From Roseococcus sp. (GTDB lineage Bacteria; Pseudomonadota; Alphaproteobacteria; Acetobacterales; Acetobacteraceae): 40,628 bases of DNA. This document shows, in pieces, positions 31,360 through 39,301 of this stretch (position 1 is the first letter of the stretch; each line of letters starts with the position of its first letter). The stretch spans positions 1 through 40,628 of the forward strand of contig NZ_JAIEQY010000156.1 of the NCBI RefSeq assembly GCF_019747315.1, in the 5' to 3' direction. The notes beneath the pieces were generated by a model, which was given only the letters and a program-made list of their open reading frames with translations, had not been told where the DNA came from and ran no database searches. A program made the position numbers and the translations under genes.

Positions 31360-31563
31360 GTGCAAGTCGTCGTTCGGGATAACAATGTTGACCAGGCGCT
31401 CAAGGCGCTCAAGAAGAAGCTGCAGCGCGAAGGCGTGTTCCGCGAGATGAAGCTTCGCCGGCACTATGAGAAGCCCTCCGAGCGCCGCGCGCGCGAGGCG
31501 GCCGAGGCCGTTCGCCGCGCCCGCAAGGTCGAGCGCAAGCGCATCGAGCGCGAAGGCTTCTGA
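31360..31563 (+). CDS. rpsU: 30S ribosomal protein bS21
   Basis: A 67-residue basic ribosomal protein. [42 protein letters not shown] and the Arg/Lys-rich tail are typical. The start is GTG 31360 with AGGAG about ten bases upstream; the track's 362-residue ORF is an artefact of reading through the antisense of def and COQ9. A perfect stem GGGGCG/CGCCCC (31301-31318) lies in the leader, about 42 bases before the start. A terminator follows 23 bases after the stop. Confidence 0.95.
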   Translation: MQVVVRDNNVDQALKALKKKLQREGVFREMKLRRHYEKPSERRAREAAEAVRRARKVERKRIEREGF

Positions 31564-31586
31564 TCTTCGGTGAGCGCCGGGTTTGA

Positions 31587-31617
31587 GCCGCGTCGGGCTG
31601 GGCCCGCCGCGGCTTTT
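31587..31617 (+). terminator. Rho-independent terminator of rpsU
   Basis: GCCGCG-T-CGGGC, loop TGG, GCCCG-C-CGCGGC (11 paired bases with one mismatch), followed by TTTTGG. Confidence 0.82.
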
Positions 31618-31622
31618 GGCGT

Positions 31623-32597
31623 TCAGCCCTCCGCGCGGATATTCGCCTCGCGCACCAGGGTCGCGTAATTCGCGTATTCACGCGCCAGCAGCGCCTGGGT
31701 CTGCGCCGGGCTGATCGGCGCCGAGGGAACCGTGCCCACGCCGCGCAGCCTGTCCTGCACGGACGGCCGGTTCAGCACCACCTGCCAGGCCGTGGCGATG
31801 CGCGCCAGGACCGGCTCCGGCAGCCCGCGCGGGGCGATGGCGATATACCAGGAATCCACATCCGCCCCCTGGATGCCTTGCTCGCCCAGCGTGGGCAGGT
31901 CGGGCAATTCCAGCGCCCGCGTGCTCCCGACGGCGGAGAGCGCGCGCAGCCGTCCCTCGCGCAGATGCGGCGCGGCCAGTCCGGCCGGCAGCACCGCGGC
32001 ATCAATGCGCCCGGCGATGAGGTCGACCACGCCCGGTGGCAGGCCGCGGTAATCCACCGCCGTCATGCGGATGCCCTGGGCGCGCTGGATCACCTCCACC
32101 GCCATATGGGCGAAGGTGCCATGGCCCGGACGGAGATAGTTCAGCCGCCCCGGCTCGGCCCGTGCCGCCGCCACCAGCGCGGCCACGCTGGTCAGGGGCG
32201 AGTTGGCCGGCACCACCAGCACCGAGACGGCATGGGACACCTTGGCCAGGCCCTGGAAGGCGTCCACAGGGTTGAAGGGCTGCGGCGTGAGCAGCGGGCC
32301 CACGACATGCCCGAGCGAAGCCAGCAGCCAGCTATATCCATCGGCCGGGGACTGGATGAGGTTTTGCGCCGCGATCATCCCTCCCGCGCCGGTGCGGACA
32401 TCCACCACAACCGGCTGGCCGAGCTCCGCCGCCAGGTCTTCGGAAACGGCACGGATCACGAGGTCAATGATGCCGCCGGCCGGGAAAGGCGAGATGAAGC
32501 GGATGGGCCGCTGCGGGAAGGCCTGTGCCAGGGCGGGCGCGGCCAGGAGCGTGGCAGCGCCGGCCAGCAAGGTTCGGCGGGGGAGGAGGAGGCTCAT
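31623..32597 (-). CDS. Bug/TctC family periplasmic substrate-binding protein (orphan)
   Basis: A 324-residue exported binding protein of the tripartite tricarboxylate transporter family. The signal peptide RRTLLAGAATLLAAPALAQA is followed by the family start FPQRPIRFISPFPAGGIIDLVIRAV; later VVVDVRTGAGGMIAAQNLIQSPADGY and the DLPTLGEQGI segment are all characteristic. No tctA or tctB permease genes are in the window, which is common for this hugely expanded family. Its ATG overlaps the stop of the aminotransferase-like gene by four bases, so it probably binds a substrate or relative of that protein's pathway. Confidence 0.93.
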   Translation of the reverse strand: MSLLLPRRTLLAGAATLLAAPALAQAFPQRPIRFISPFPAGGIIDLVIRAVSEDLAAELGQPVVVDVRTGAGGMIAAQNLIQSPADGYSWLLASLGHVVGPLLTPQPFNPVDAFQGLAKVSHAVSVLVVPANSPLTSVAALVAAARAEPGRLNYLRPGHGTFAHMAVEVIQRAQGIRMTAVDYRGLPPGVVDLIAGRIDAAVLPAGLAAPHLREGRLRALSAVGSTRALELPDLPTLGEQGIQGADVDSWYIAIAPRGLPEPVLARIATAWQVVLNRPSVQDRLRGVGTVPSAPISPAQTQALLAREYANYATLVREANIRAEG

Positions 32598-33502
32598 GCG
32601 GCTGCGCTATCCTTCAGGGCATCATAGAGGGAACTGAGACGGGCGGTGAGCGGGCCGGGCAGGCTGCCGGGCAGGGTTCGCCCGTCCACGCCACGCACGG
32701 GCGTCAGCCCGCCGAAAGTGCCGGTCACGAAGGCCTCGTCCGCCGTCAGGATGTCCTTCAGCACGAAATTGCCCAGGGTGAGCGGGATGCCGTTGGCGCG
32801 GCAGAGATGGATCACATTGGCGCGCGTCACCCCGTGGAAGCAGTAGTCGCCGGTCGAGGTGAAGACCTCGCCGCGCCGCACCCAGAAGAGGTTGGTGGCG
32901 TTGCAGGAGGAGATGAAGCCGTGCGGGTCCAGCATCAGCGCCTCATCCGCGCCGGCCTTGATGGCCTGGATCAGCGCGGTGATGAGGTTCAGCCGGCTGT
33001 GCGAGTTCAGCCGCATGTCGAACATGTCGGCCGGCGTGCAGCGGATGCTGGAGGTGAAGAGCGTCAGGCCGCGGGTGCGGATCTCCGGGCTCGGCAGCTT
33101 CCATTCGGCGATGATGGCGATGGTGGCAGGGCCGATGGTCTGGCGCGGATCCTGGTTTGGCGTCTTCTTCAGGCCGCGCGTCACCATGAGGCGGATATGG
33201 ACGCCATCCTCCATGCCATTGGCCCGCAGCAAGGCCCAGAGCGCCTCCACCACGCCCTGTCGCGTCAGGCCGATATCCAGGTCGATGGCGGCGGCGCCCT
33301 CGAAGAGCCGGTCCAGATGGGCGTCGAGGAAGACGAGCTTCCCCTTGTGCAGCCGGATCCCCTCCCAGACGCCATCGCCCAGGACGAAGCCCGCATCAAG
33401 GATGGAGACCTTGGCCTCGGCGCGCGGCACGAGCGCGCCGTTGAGCCAGACGAGCACCGTCGCGTTGCGCGGATCCGCGCTGAAATCCTGGCTGCCGGCC
33501 AT
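32594..33502 (-). CDS. Class-IV aminotransferase-fold protein lacking the PLP lysine and glutamate
   Basis: A 302-residue protein that aligns end to end with branched-chain and D-amino acid aminotransferases (fold type IV): GDGVWEGIRLHKG, phosphate-site Arg65 in HLDRLFEGA, and C-terminal ADEAFVTGTFGGLTPVRGVDGR. However the Schiff-base lysine region reads FDMRLNSHSRLNLITALIQA with no lysine between residues 136 and 181, and the glutamate that contacts the PLP nitrogen (ISEGxGEN in IlvE) is replaced in ISSCNATN. It may therefore be a non-transaminase or non-PLP member. It is the first gene of a two-gene unit with the Bug binding protein, with a strong inverted repeat just upstream. Confidence 0.85.
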   Translation of the reverse strand: MAGSQDFSADPRNATVLVWLNGALVPRAEAKVSILDAGFVLGDGVWEGIRLHKGKLVFLDAHLDRLFEGAAAIDLDIGLTRQGVVEALWALLRANGMEDGVHIRLMVTRGLKKTPNQDPRQTIGPATIAIIAEWKLPSPEIRTRGLTLFTSSIRCTPADMFDMRLNSHSRLNLITALIQAIKAGADEALMLDPHGFISSCNATNLFWVRRGEVFTSTGDYCFHGVTRANVIHLCRANGIPLTLGNFVLKDILTADEAFVTGTFGGLTPVRGVDGRTLPGSLPGPLTARLSSLYDALKDSAAA

Positions 33503-33519
33503 GGGGGACGCGCTCCTGC

Positions 33520-33540
33520 AATGGTGAAAAAATCACCATT
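33520..33540. promoter_or_regulatory. Perfect 8-bp inverted repeat AATGGTGA-N5-TCACCATT
   Basis: It lies 18-38 bases upstream of the aminotransferase-like start, in an 88-base gap. The arms are perfect and the spacer is all A. An operator for a dimeric regulator is the likeliest reading; a leader hairpin is the alternative. Confidence 0.6.
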
Positions 33541-33590
33541 ACGGTATGGAGGGATACGGGCAGCGTCAACGCGCCGGCGTGGGCGACGCC

Positions 33591-34340
33591 TCAGCCGAGC
33601 CCGAGCTGGACCGAGAGATTGCGCAGCGACAAGAGGATGATCGCGCAGCCCACGATCATCATGAGCGGCCGTTCCGGCAGCCTGCGCGTGACCATCGCCG
33701 CGAGCGGCGCCGCCAGGACACCCCCCAGCACCAGGCCCAGGATGATCGGCCAGAGCTCCAGACCGATGGTCGCGACGAAGACGCCCGTGATGGCCGTCGT
33801 CACGAAGAACTCCGCCGCGTTGGTCGAGCCGATCACGGTACGGGCCGCGTTCCCCCGGCCGATCAGGGTCGAGGTGACGAGCGGACCCCAGCCCCCGCCG
33901 CCGATGGCATCCAGGAAGCCGCCGCCGAAGCCCAGCAGGGTGACGCGGGGCGGCTGGTCGGGCAGCGGCACTGGTGGGCGAAGCGCGCGGCGAAGGATGA
34001 TCGCCCCCATCACAAGCAGATAGGCGCTGACCACCGGCTTCACATGGGCGACGGGCAGATCCGTCAGCACATAGGCGCCCAGCACCCCGCCCAGCATGCC
34101 GGGAATGGCCAGGCGCAGCATCAACCGCGGAATCACATTGCCGGCCCGCCAATGCGCCACGCCCGAAGCGCCGGTGGTGAACATCTCCGCCGCATGAACA
34201 CTGGCCGAGGCCATCGCCGGCGGGACCGACATGGAAAGCAGGACAGAGGTGGCGGCCAGCCCATAGGCCATGCCGATGGCGCCATCCACCATCTGCGCGA
34301 CGAAGCCCACGATGATGAAGAGCAGGATGTCCTCAACCAT
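33591..34340 (-). CDS. TauE/SafE family membrane permease
   Basis: A 249-residue protein of about eight membrane helices. The duplicated family motif is visible: FVAQMVDGAIGMAYG in the first half and LGFGGGFLDAIGGGGWGPLVTSTL in the second, plus ASVHAAEMFTTGASG and GSTNAAEFFVT. Members export sulfite, sulfoacetate or other organosulfur anions. ATG 34340 (VEDILLFIIV) is chosen; the track start is 16 codons earlier. Ribosome site weak. Substrate unknown. Confidence 0.9.
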   Translation of the reverse strand: MVEDILLFIIVGFVAQMVDGAIGMAYGLAATSVLLSMSVPPAMASASVHAAEMFTTGASGVAHWRAGNVIPRLMLRLAIPGMLGGVLGAYVLTDLPVAHVKPVVSAYLLVMGAIILRRALRPPVPLPDQPPRVTLLGFGGGFLDAIGGGGWGPLVTSTLIGRGNAARTVIGSTNAAEFFVTTAITGVFVATIGLELWPIILGLVLGGVLAAPLAAMVTRRLPERPLMMIVGCAIILLSLRNLSVQLGLG

Positions 34341-34391
34341 GGGGCGAAGGGCCGGTGCTTCGCATCGGGACCATGTTCCATATCCCAACGC

Positions 34392-34418
34392 AAAAGGGGA
34401 AGCGCAATGCGCTTCCCC
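34392..34418 (-). terminator. Rho-independent terminator of the pnt operon
   Basis: On the minus strand GGGGAAGCGC-ATT-GCGCTTCCCC (10-bp perfect stem) is followed by TTTT, 33 bases past the pntB stop. Confidence 0.9.
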
Positions 34419-34450
34419 CCAGGTTCAACGCCGGAAGATGGCCGGCGGTG

Positions 34451-35854
34451 CTACCGCTGCAACGCCTGCACGATCTCCTGCGTCACCTTCTTGGCGTCGC
34501 CGAAGAGCATCATGGTGTTGGGGCGGAAGAACAGCTCATTGTCCACGCCGGCATAGCCGCTGGCCATGCCGCGCTTCACGAAGAACACCGTCTTCGCGCG
34601 CTCCACATCCAGGATGGGCATGCCGTAGATGGCGCTGGACTTGTCGGTCTTGGCGGCCGGATTGGTCACGTCATTCGCACCGATCACATAGGCCACATCC
34701 GCTTCCGCGAATTCCGGGTTGATCTCCTCCAGCTCATGCACCTCTTCGTAGGGCACATTGGCCTCGGCCAGCAGCACGTTCATGTGGCCGGGCATGCGGC
34801 CCGCCACCGGATGGATGGCGTAGGAGACCTCCACGCCTTCCTTCTTCAGCAGGTCGGCCATCTCGCGGACCACCTGCTGCGCCTGGGCCACCGCCATGCC
34901 GTAGCCCGGCACCACGATGATCTTCTGCGCGTTCTTCATGATGAAGGCCGCATCCTCCGGCGAGCCGGCCTTCACCGGCGCGCGGTCGGCATTGCCGCCG
35001 CCCGCGGCGGCCGCGCCGCTCTCGGTGCCGAAGCCGCCCAGCAGCACGTTGATGATCGAGCGGTTCATCCCCTTGCACATGATGTAGGAGAGGATGGCGC
35101 CCGAGGCGCCGACCAGCGCGCCGGTCACGATCAGCAGCAGGTTGCCGATGGTGAAGCCGATGCCCGCCGCCGCCCAGCCGGAATAGCTGTTCAGCATCGA
35201 GACGACCACCGGCATGTCCGCGCCACCGATCGGGATGATCAGCAGGAAGCCCAGCGCGAAGGACAGGATGGCGATCACCCAGAAGAGGAAGGGCGAGCCC
35301 GTCAGGACAAACAGGAAGATCAGGAAGACCAGCACCCCGCCCAGGATCGCGTTCAGCCGGTGCTGGTTCGCGAACATGATGGGCGCACCCGACATCCGGC
35401 CATCCAGCTTCAGGAAGGCGATGACCGAGCCCGAGAAGGTGATGGCGCCGATGGCGAGGCCCAGCGACATTTCCAGCAGCGAGGCGCCCTTGATGTTGCC
35501 CGGAACGCCGATGCCGAAGCTCTCTGGGCTGTAGAAGGCCGCCGCCGCCACGAACACCGCCGCCAGGCCCACCAGGCTGTGGAAGGCCGCGACAAGCTGC
35601 GGCAACGAGGTCATTTGGATGCGATTGGCCAGCACCGTGCCGATCGAGCCGCCAATGGCGAGGCCCGAGATGATCAGCACGAAGCCGCCGAAATCCATGC
35701 CGGAATTCAGGATGGTGGCGACGATCGCCACCCCCATGCCGATCATGCCGTATTGGTTGCCCTTGCGGGACGTCTCGGGGTGAGACAGGCCGCGCAGCGC
35801 CAGGATGAAGAGGACGGAAGCCGCCAGGTAGGCGAGGGTCGAGATCGTCGCCAT
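34451..35854 (-). CDS. pntB: NAD(P) transhydrogenase subunit beta
   Basis: A 467-residue membrane subunit with a C-terminal NADP-binding domain. The first 260 residues carry the helices of the proton channel (e.g. GMIGMGVAIVATILN, IGGSIGTVLANRIQMTSLPQLVAAFHSLVG). The NADP domain shows IIVVPGYGMAVAQAQ, IHPVAGRMPGHMNVLLAEA, VIGANDVTNPAA and KRGMASGYAGVDN. The start is ATG 35854; the track begins 20 codons too early. It follows pntAB by four bases and ends the operon. The enzyme drives NADPH formation from NADH with the proton gradient. Confidence 0.97.
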   Translation of the reverse strand: MATISTLAYLAASVLFILALRGLSHPETSRKGNQYGMIGMGVAIVATILNSGMDFGGFVLIISGLAIGGSIGTVLANRIQMTSLPQLVAAFHSLVGLAAVFVAAAAFYSPESFGIGVPGNIKGASLLEMSLGLAIGAITFSGSVIAFLKLDGRMSGAPIMFANQHRLNAILGGVLVFLIFLFVLTGSPFLFWVIAILSFALGFLLIIPIGGADMPVVVSMLNSYSGWAAAGIGFTIGNLLLIVTGALVGASGAILSYIMCKGMNRSIINVLLGGFGTESGAAAAGGGNADRAPVKAGSPEDAAFIMKNAQKIIVVPGYGMAVAQAQQVVREMADLLKKEGVEVSYAIHPVAGRMPGHMNVLLAEANVPYEEVHELEEINPEFAEADVAYVIGANDVTNPAAKTDKSSAIYGMPILDVERAKTVFFVKRGMASGYAGVDNELFFRPNTMMLFGDAKKVTQEIVQALQR

Positions 35855-35858
35855 CGGT

Positions 35859-36257
35859 TCAGCCCTTCTTCTTCTGGAACATGGCGAGCATCCGGCGCGT
35901 GACCATGAAGCCACCGAAGATGTTCACGGCGGCCAGCGTCACGGCGAGGAAGCCGAAGAAGCGCGCCGCATCGCTCTCGGCCGCCGCGGCCGCCAGGATG
36001 GCACCCACCACGATCACGGAGGAGATGGCGTTGGTCACGCCCATCAGCGGCGAGTGCAGCGCCGGCGTCACGTTCCAGACGACGTAGTAGCCCACGAAGC
36101 AGGCCATCAGGAAAATGGTCAGCATCAGCAGGAAGGGCTCGACCACCTGCGCCACGGGCGCGGCGGCCTCGGCGGCGCGGCGGGCGAATTCCGCCAGTTC
36201 CTGCGCGCGGACCGCGAGATCGGCGGCCTTGTCGGCGATTTCGGAGTGGGTGCTCAT
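35859..36257 (-). CDS. pntAB: NAD(P) transhydrogenase subunit alpha part 2
   Basis: A 132-residue membrane subunit. Three to four helices include [42 protein letters not shown] and the closing [11 protein letters not shown], both typical of PntAb. The N-terminal 35 residues are an Ala/Glu-rich helix. AGGAG precedes the ATG. It is encoded separately from part 1, the split arrangement usual in alphaproteobacteria. Confidence 0.95.
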   Translation of the reverse strand: MSTHSEIADKAADLAVRAQELAEFARRAAEAAAPVAQVVEPFLLMLTIFLMACFVGYYVVWNVTPALHSPLMGVTNAISSVIVVGAILAAAAAESDAARFFGFLAVTLAAVNIFGGFMVTRRMLAMFQKKKG

Positions 36258-36270
36258 CGGGGCTCTCTCC

Positions 36271-37386
36271 TCAGGCCGTGAAATTCTTGTGCACGACGGC
36301 GCCGCCGCGCGTCAGCGTGACGCCGGCCACGATGTCATCCTCGGGCGGCAGCTTCGGCGCCTTGGCTTCCTTGTCCCAGAAGGTGGTCAGGAAGGTCAGC
36401 AGGTTGCGCGCGTAGAGGGCGCTGGCGGCGGCGGGAATGCGGCCGGGCCAGTTGGTGAAGCCCAGCACCTTCACGCCATTGGGCGTCACGATCATCTCGC
36501 CCGGCACGGTGGCCGCGCAATTGCCGCCGGCATCGGCGGCGATGTCCACGATGACGGCGCCCGGCTTCATGCTGGCGACCATCTCGGCCGTGACGAGCGT
36601 GGGCGCGCGGCGGCCCTGCACCAGCGCCGTGCAGATCACGATGTCCTGCTTGGCGATGTGCGCGGCGACCACCTCGGCCTGCTTCGCGTAGAACTCGGCC
36701 GAGAGCTGCTTGGCATAGCCGCCCGAGGTCTGGGCCGCCTTGCTCTCCTCATCCTCGTAGCCGACGAAGCTGGCGCCGAGGGACTTGATCTCCTCCTTGG
36801 CGGCGGGGCGCACATCCGTCGCGGAAACACGGCCGCCCAGGCGGCGCGCGGTGGCGATGGCCTGGAGGCCGGCGACACCCGCGCCCATGATGAAGGCATT
36901 GGCGGCGGGGATGGTGCCGGCGGCCGTCATCAGCATGGGGAAGCCGCGGTCGAAGGTCTCGGCGGCCTCGATCACCGCGCGATAGCCCGCGAGGTTCGCC
37001 TGGGAGGAGAGCACGTCCATGCTCTGCGCGCGGGTGATGCGGGGCAGCAGCTCCATGGAGCAGGCCTCGATCCCGGCGGCGGCATAGGCCGCGGCGGCCG
37101 CGGCATCCGCGCCCAGCGTGCCGATGAGCAGCGTCCCCTGGGGCAGCTTGGCCTCGGGCGCGCGTACGGCGAAGACGATGCCGGCGCCCTGGAGGGTCGC
37201 CTCGGCGCTGTCCGCCAGCTCGGCGCCGGCGGCGGCATATTCCGCATCCGGGAAACCGGAGGCCAGGCCTGCGCCCGCCTCCACCGCAACGCTGAGGCCG
37301 AGGCCGATCAGCTTCTTGACCGTTTCCGGCGTGGCGGCGACGCGGCTTTCGCCGGCCCGCCTTTCCTTGAGAACCGCGAGGCGCAT
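36271..37386 (-). CDS. pntAA: NAD(P) transhydrogenase subunit alpha part 1
   Basis: A 371-residue cytosolic NAD-binding subunit. [21 protein letters not shown], the loop [17 protein letters not shown], the Rossmann motif [27 protein letters not shown] and the closing [16 protein letters not shown] are characteristic. It heads the pntAA-pntAB-pntB operon, with GGAG six bases before the ATG. An inverted repeat about 75 bases upstream is described separately. Confidence 0.96.
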   Translation of the reverse strand: MRLAVLKERRAGESRVAATPETVKKLIGLGLSVAVEAGAGLASGFPDAEYAAAGAELADSAEATLQGAGIVFAVRAPEAKLPQGTLLIGTLGADAAAAAAYAAAGIEACSMELLPRITRAQSMDVLSSQANLAGYRAVIEAAETFDRGFPMLMTAAGTIPAANAFIMGAGVAGLQAIATARRLGGRVSATDVRPAAKEEIKSLGASFVGYEDEESKAAQTSGGYAKQLSAEFYAKQAEVVAAHIAKQDIVICTALVQGRRAPTLVTAEMVASMKPGAVIVDIAADAGGNCAATVPGEMIVTPNGVKVLGFTNWPGRIPAAASALYARNLLTFLTTFWDKEAKAPKLPPEDDIVAGVTLTRGGAVVHKNFTA

Positions 37387-37458
37387 ACCGTGCTCCGAAA
37401 GGATAATCCGCGCTCCTTAGTCATGCCGGGCGGGGATGCGCAAGCGGGGGCGCGCCAT

Positions 37459-37481
37459 TTCCCGAGTGGAATATTCGGGAA
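37459..37481. promoter_or_regulatory. Inverted repeat TTCCCGA-N9-TCGGGAA upstream of the pnt operon
   Basis: Seven-base perfect arms with a 9-base A/T-rich centre (GTGGAATAT) lie 73-95 bases upstream of pntAA in the gap to the MFS gene. It may be an operator or a terminator-proximal structure of the MFS transcript. Confidence 0.35.
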
Positions 37482-37536
37482 TCGGCGACGTCGCGGGAAA
37501 AAGGCCCAAAACATGAGCAAGGCGGCCCTTTCGGTT

Positions 37537-38748
37537 TCAGCCGCGTGCGCGCCGGGCCTCATGCAGCAGCAGCAGCCCCATCAGGGCCAGGCCGGCTCCC
37601 GCCATCAGGGCCATGGCCCAACGCGGGCCCAGCCCATCCGCCAGCGCGCCGATCGCCAGCACGCCAAGCGGCCCCATGCCGATGCAGGTGGTGACCAGCC
37701 CCAGCACGCGGGAGCGGATCTCGGGCGGCGCCGCGGTCATCACCACCGAGGTCTGCATCGCCGCGAAGCGCGCCGTGCCCAGCCCGCCCAGGGCCAGCAG
37801 CGCCCAGGCCAGGGCATAGCTGCCGCTGAAGGCCACCAGCACCAGCAGCACGAGGAAAGCCAGGGAGCCCACCACCAGCGGCCCCGGCCCGGGCGGGGTG
37901 CGGCGCCCCAGCGCCAGCCAGAGCCCGCCGACCAGCGCCCCCAGCGGCTCCGCCGCCGCCAGCAGCCCGATCGCCGCGCTGGAGGCGGAGAAGGCCAGGC
38001 CGCCAAAGGCCGGCAGGATGGAATTGTAGCAGAAGCCGAAGACATTCATCACCAGCGTGACGCCCAGCACGAGCCGCAGGGCGGAAAGGCTGAGGACCAG
38101 GCGCAGCGCCTCGCCGATGCCCTCCAGCGGGCTGCCGGTGGCGTGGCGCGGCGGCGTGCCGTTGACGCGCGTCACCAGCCGCAGCGCCACCAGATGCAGC
38201 AGGCAGGCGATGCCGGCCGCGACGGCGATGCCCGCGAATTGGTAGACCACCCCGCCCAGCAGCGGCCCCACGGCGCGGGTGGTGCTGCCGGTGAGCGTGT
38301 CCAGCGCAATGGCGGGCACCAGGTCACCCGGCGGTGCCGCATCCGCGGCCATGCGCCGGCGCGTCGCCATCTCGCCCGCCCAGGCCAGGCCGGCGAGGAA
38401 GCCTTGCAGCATCAGGTGCCAGGGGGCGAGCCAGCCGAGCACGGCCAGCAGCGCCACAGCGCCGGCCCCCAGGGCGGAGCTGGCCTGCAGCGCGATCAGC
38501 AGGCGCCTGCGGTCCATGCGCTCGGCCAGGGCGCCGGCGACGGCGCCCAGCAGCATCATCGGCAGGGCGCGCATCATGGCCACCACCGAGACCGCGAGGG
38601 CGGAGCCCGTCATCTCGAAGGTCCAGAGGCTGGCGGCGAGCAATTCCAGCCAGCGCATGGCATTGGCGATGCCGCCCAGCATCCAGAGGCGGCGGTAATC
38701 GGGCGTGTGCAGGAGACGCCGCAGAGTCGCGGTGTCAGGCCGGCTCAT
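37537..38748 (-). CDS. Major facilitator superfamily transporter
   Basis: A 403-residue protein with about twelve membrane helices in two halves. The loop ALAERMDRRRLLIALQ after the second helix is the MFS motif-A position in degenerate form, and the N-terminal LHTPDYRRLWMLGGIANAMRWLELLAASLWTFEMTGSA resembles MFS_3/EntS-like exporters. Ribosome site weak. Only an imperfect hairpin with five Ts (about 37497-37531, minus strand) follows the gene. Substrate unknown. Confidence 0.88.
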   Translation of the reverse strand: MSRPDTATLRRLLHTPDYRRLWMLGGIANAMRWLELLAASLWTFEMTGSALAVSVVAMMRALPMMLLGAVAGALAERMDRRRLLIALQASSALGAGAVALLAVLGWLAPWHLMLQGFLAGLAWAGEMATRRRMAADAAPPGDLVPAIALDTLTGSTTRAVGPLLGGVVYQFAGIAVAAGIACLLHLVALRLVTRVNGTPPRHATGSPLEGIGEALRLVLSLSALRLVLGVTLVMNVFGFCYNSILPAFGGLAFSASSAAIGLLAAAEPLGALVGGLWLALGRRTPPGPGPLVVGSLAFLVLLVLVAFSGSYALAWALLALGGLGTARFAAMQTSVVMTAAPPEIRSRVLGLVTTCIGMGPLGVLAIGALADGLGPRWAMALMAGAGLALMGLLLLHEARRARG

Positions 38749-38872
38749 GGGTCCGGGGTTTCAACATCCTGGCTTTTGGTTCCGCCCTGCGCCTTGGTTG
38801 GCGCCATCATGGCCCGCGCAGGCCGTGCCTGAAAGTGGGGCCTTGAGTGCGGGGGCCTTTAAAGCGCGCGGC

Positions 38873-39301
38873 TCAGCCGGCCGCGCGCGCCGCCCCCTGG
38901 ATGCGCCCCAGCACCGCCATCACGCCATTGCGGCGGGAGAGGCTGAGATGCTCGCCCAGGCCGAGGCGGGTGAGGAATTCGGCATCGGTCGCCAGGATCT
39001 CGGCGGGCGTGCGGCCGTTCAGCACGCGCATCAGCAGGGCCAGCAGGCCCTGCACGAAGGCGGCATCGCTGCCGGCGCGAAATTGCAGCCGCCCATCCTC
39101 CAGCCGCGAGACCAGCCAGACGCGCGACTGGCAGCCGGAGACGCGGTTGGCCTCCACCATCTCCTCCGGCGTCAAGACCGGCAATTCGCGCCCCATCTCC
39201 ATCAGGTAGCGATAACGATCCTCCCAATCGTCGAAGAGGGAGAAACCCTCCTCGAGATCGGTGATGACCTCCTCCACGCTGGAGGTGGCGGCGAGATTCA
39301 T
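38873..39301 (-). CDS. sufE: SufE-like sulfur acceptor protein
   Basis: A 142-residue cytosolic protein that accepts persulfide sulfur from a cysteine desulfurase for Fe-S cluster assembly. The active-site Cys57 lies in RVSGCQSRVWLV, and the family framing WEDRYRYLMEMGRELP and the later FVQGLLALLMRVLNGRTPAEI are clear. The ATGA start overlaps the carD stop by four bases, so it is coupled to carD. No suf cluster is in the window. Confidence 0.94.
   Translation of the reverse strand: MNLAATSSVEEVITDLEEGFSLFDDWEDRYRYLMEMGRELPVLTPEEMVEANRVSGCQSRVWLVSRLEDGRLQFRAGSDAAFVQGLLALLMRVLNGRTPAEILATDAEFLTRLGLGEHLSLSRRNGVMAVLGRIQGAARAAG

Noticed and set aside
36115-38832. A 905-residue plus-strand ORF
   Set aside because: It runs antisense to pntAA and the MFS gene, is Arg/Gln/Gly/His-rich low-complexity sequence and is a product of high GC lacking antisense stops.
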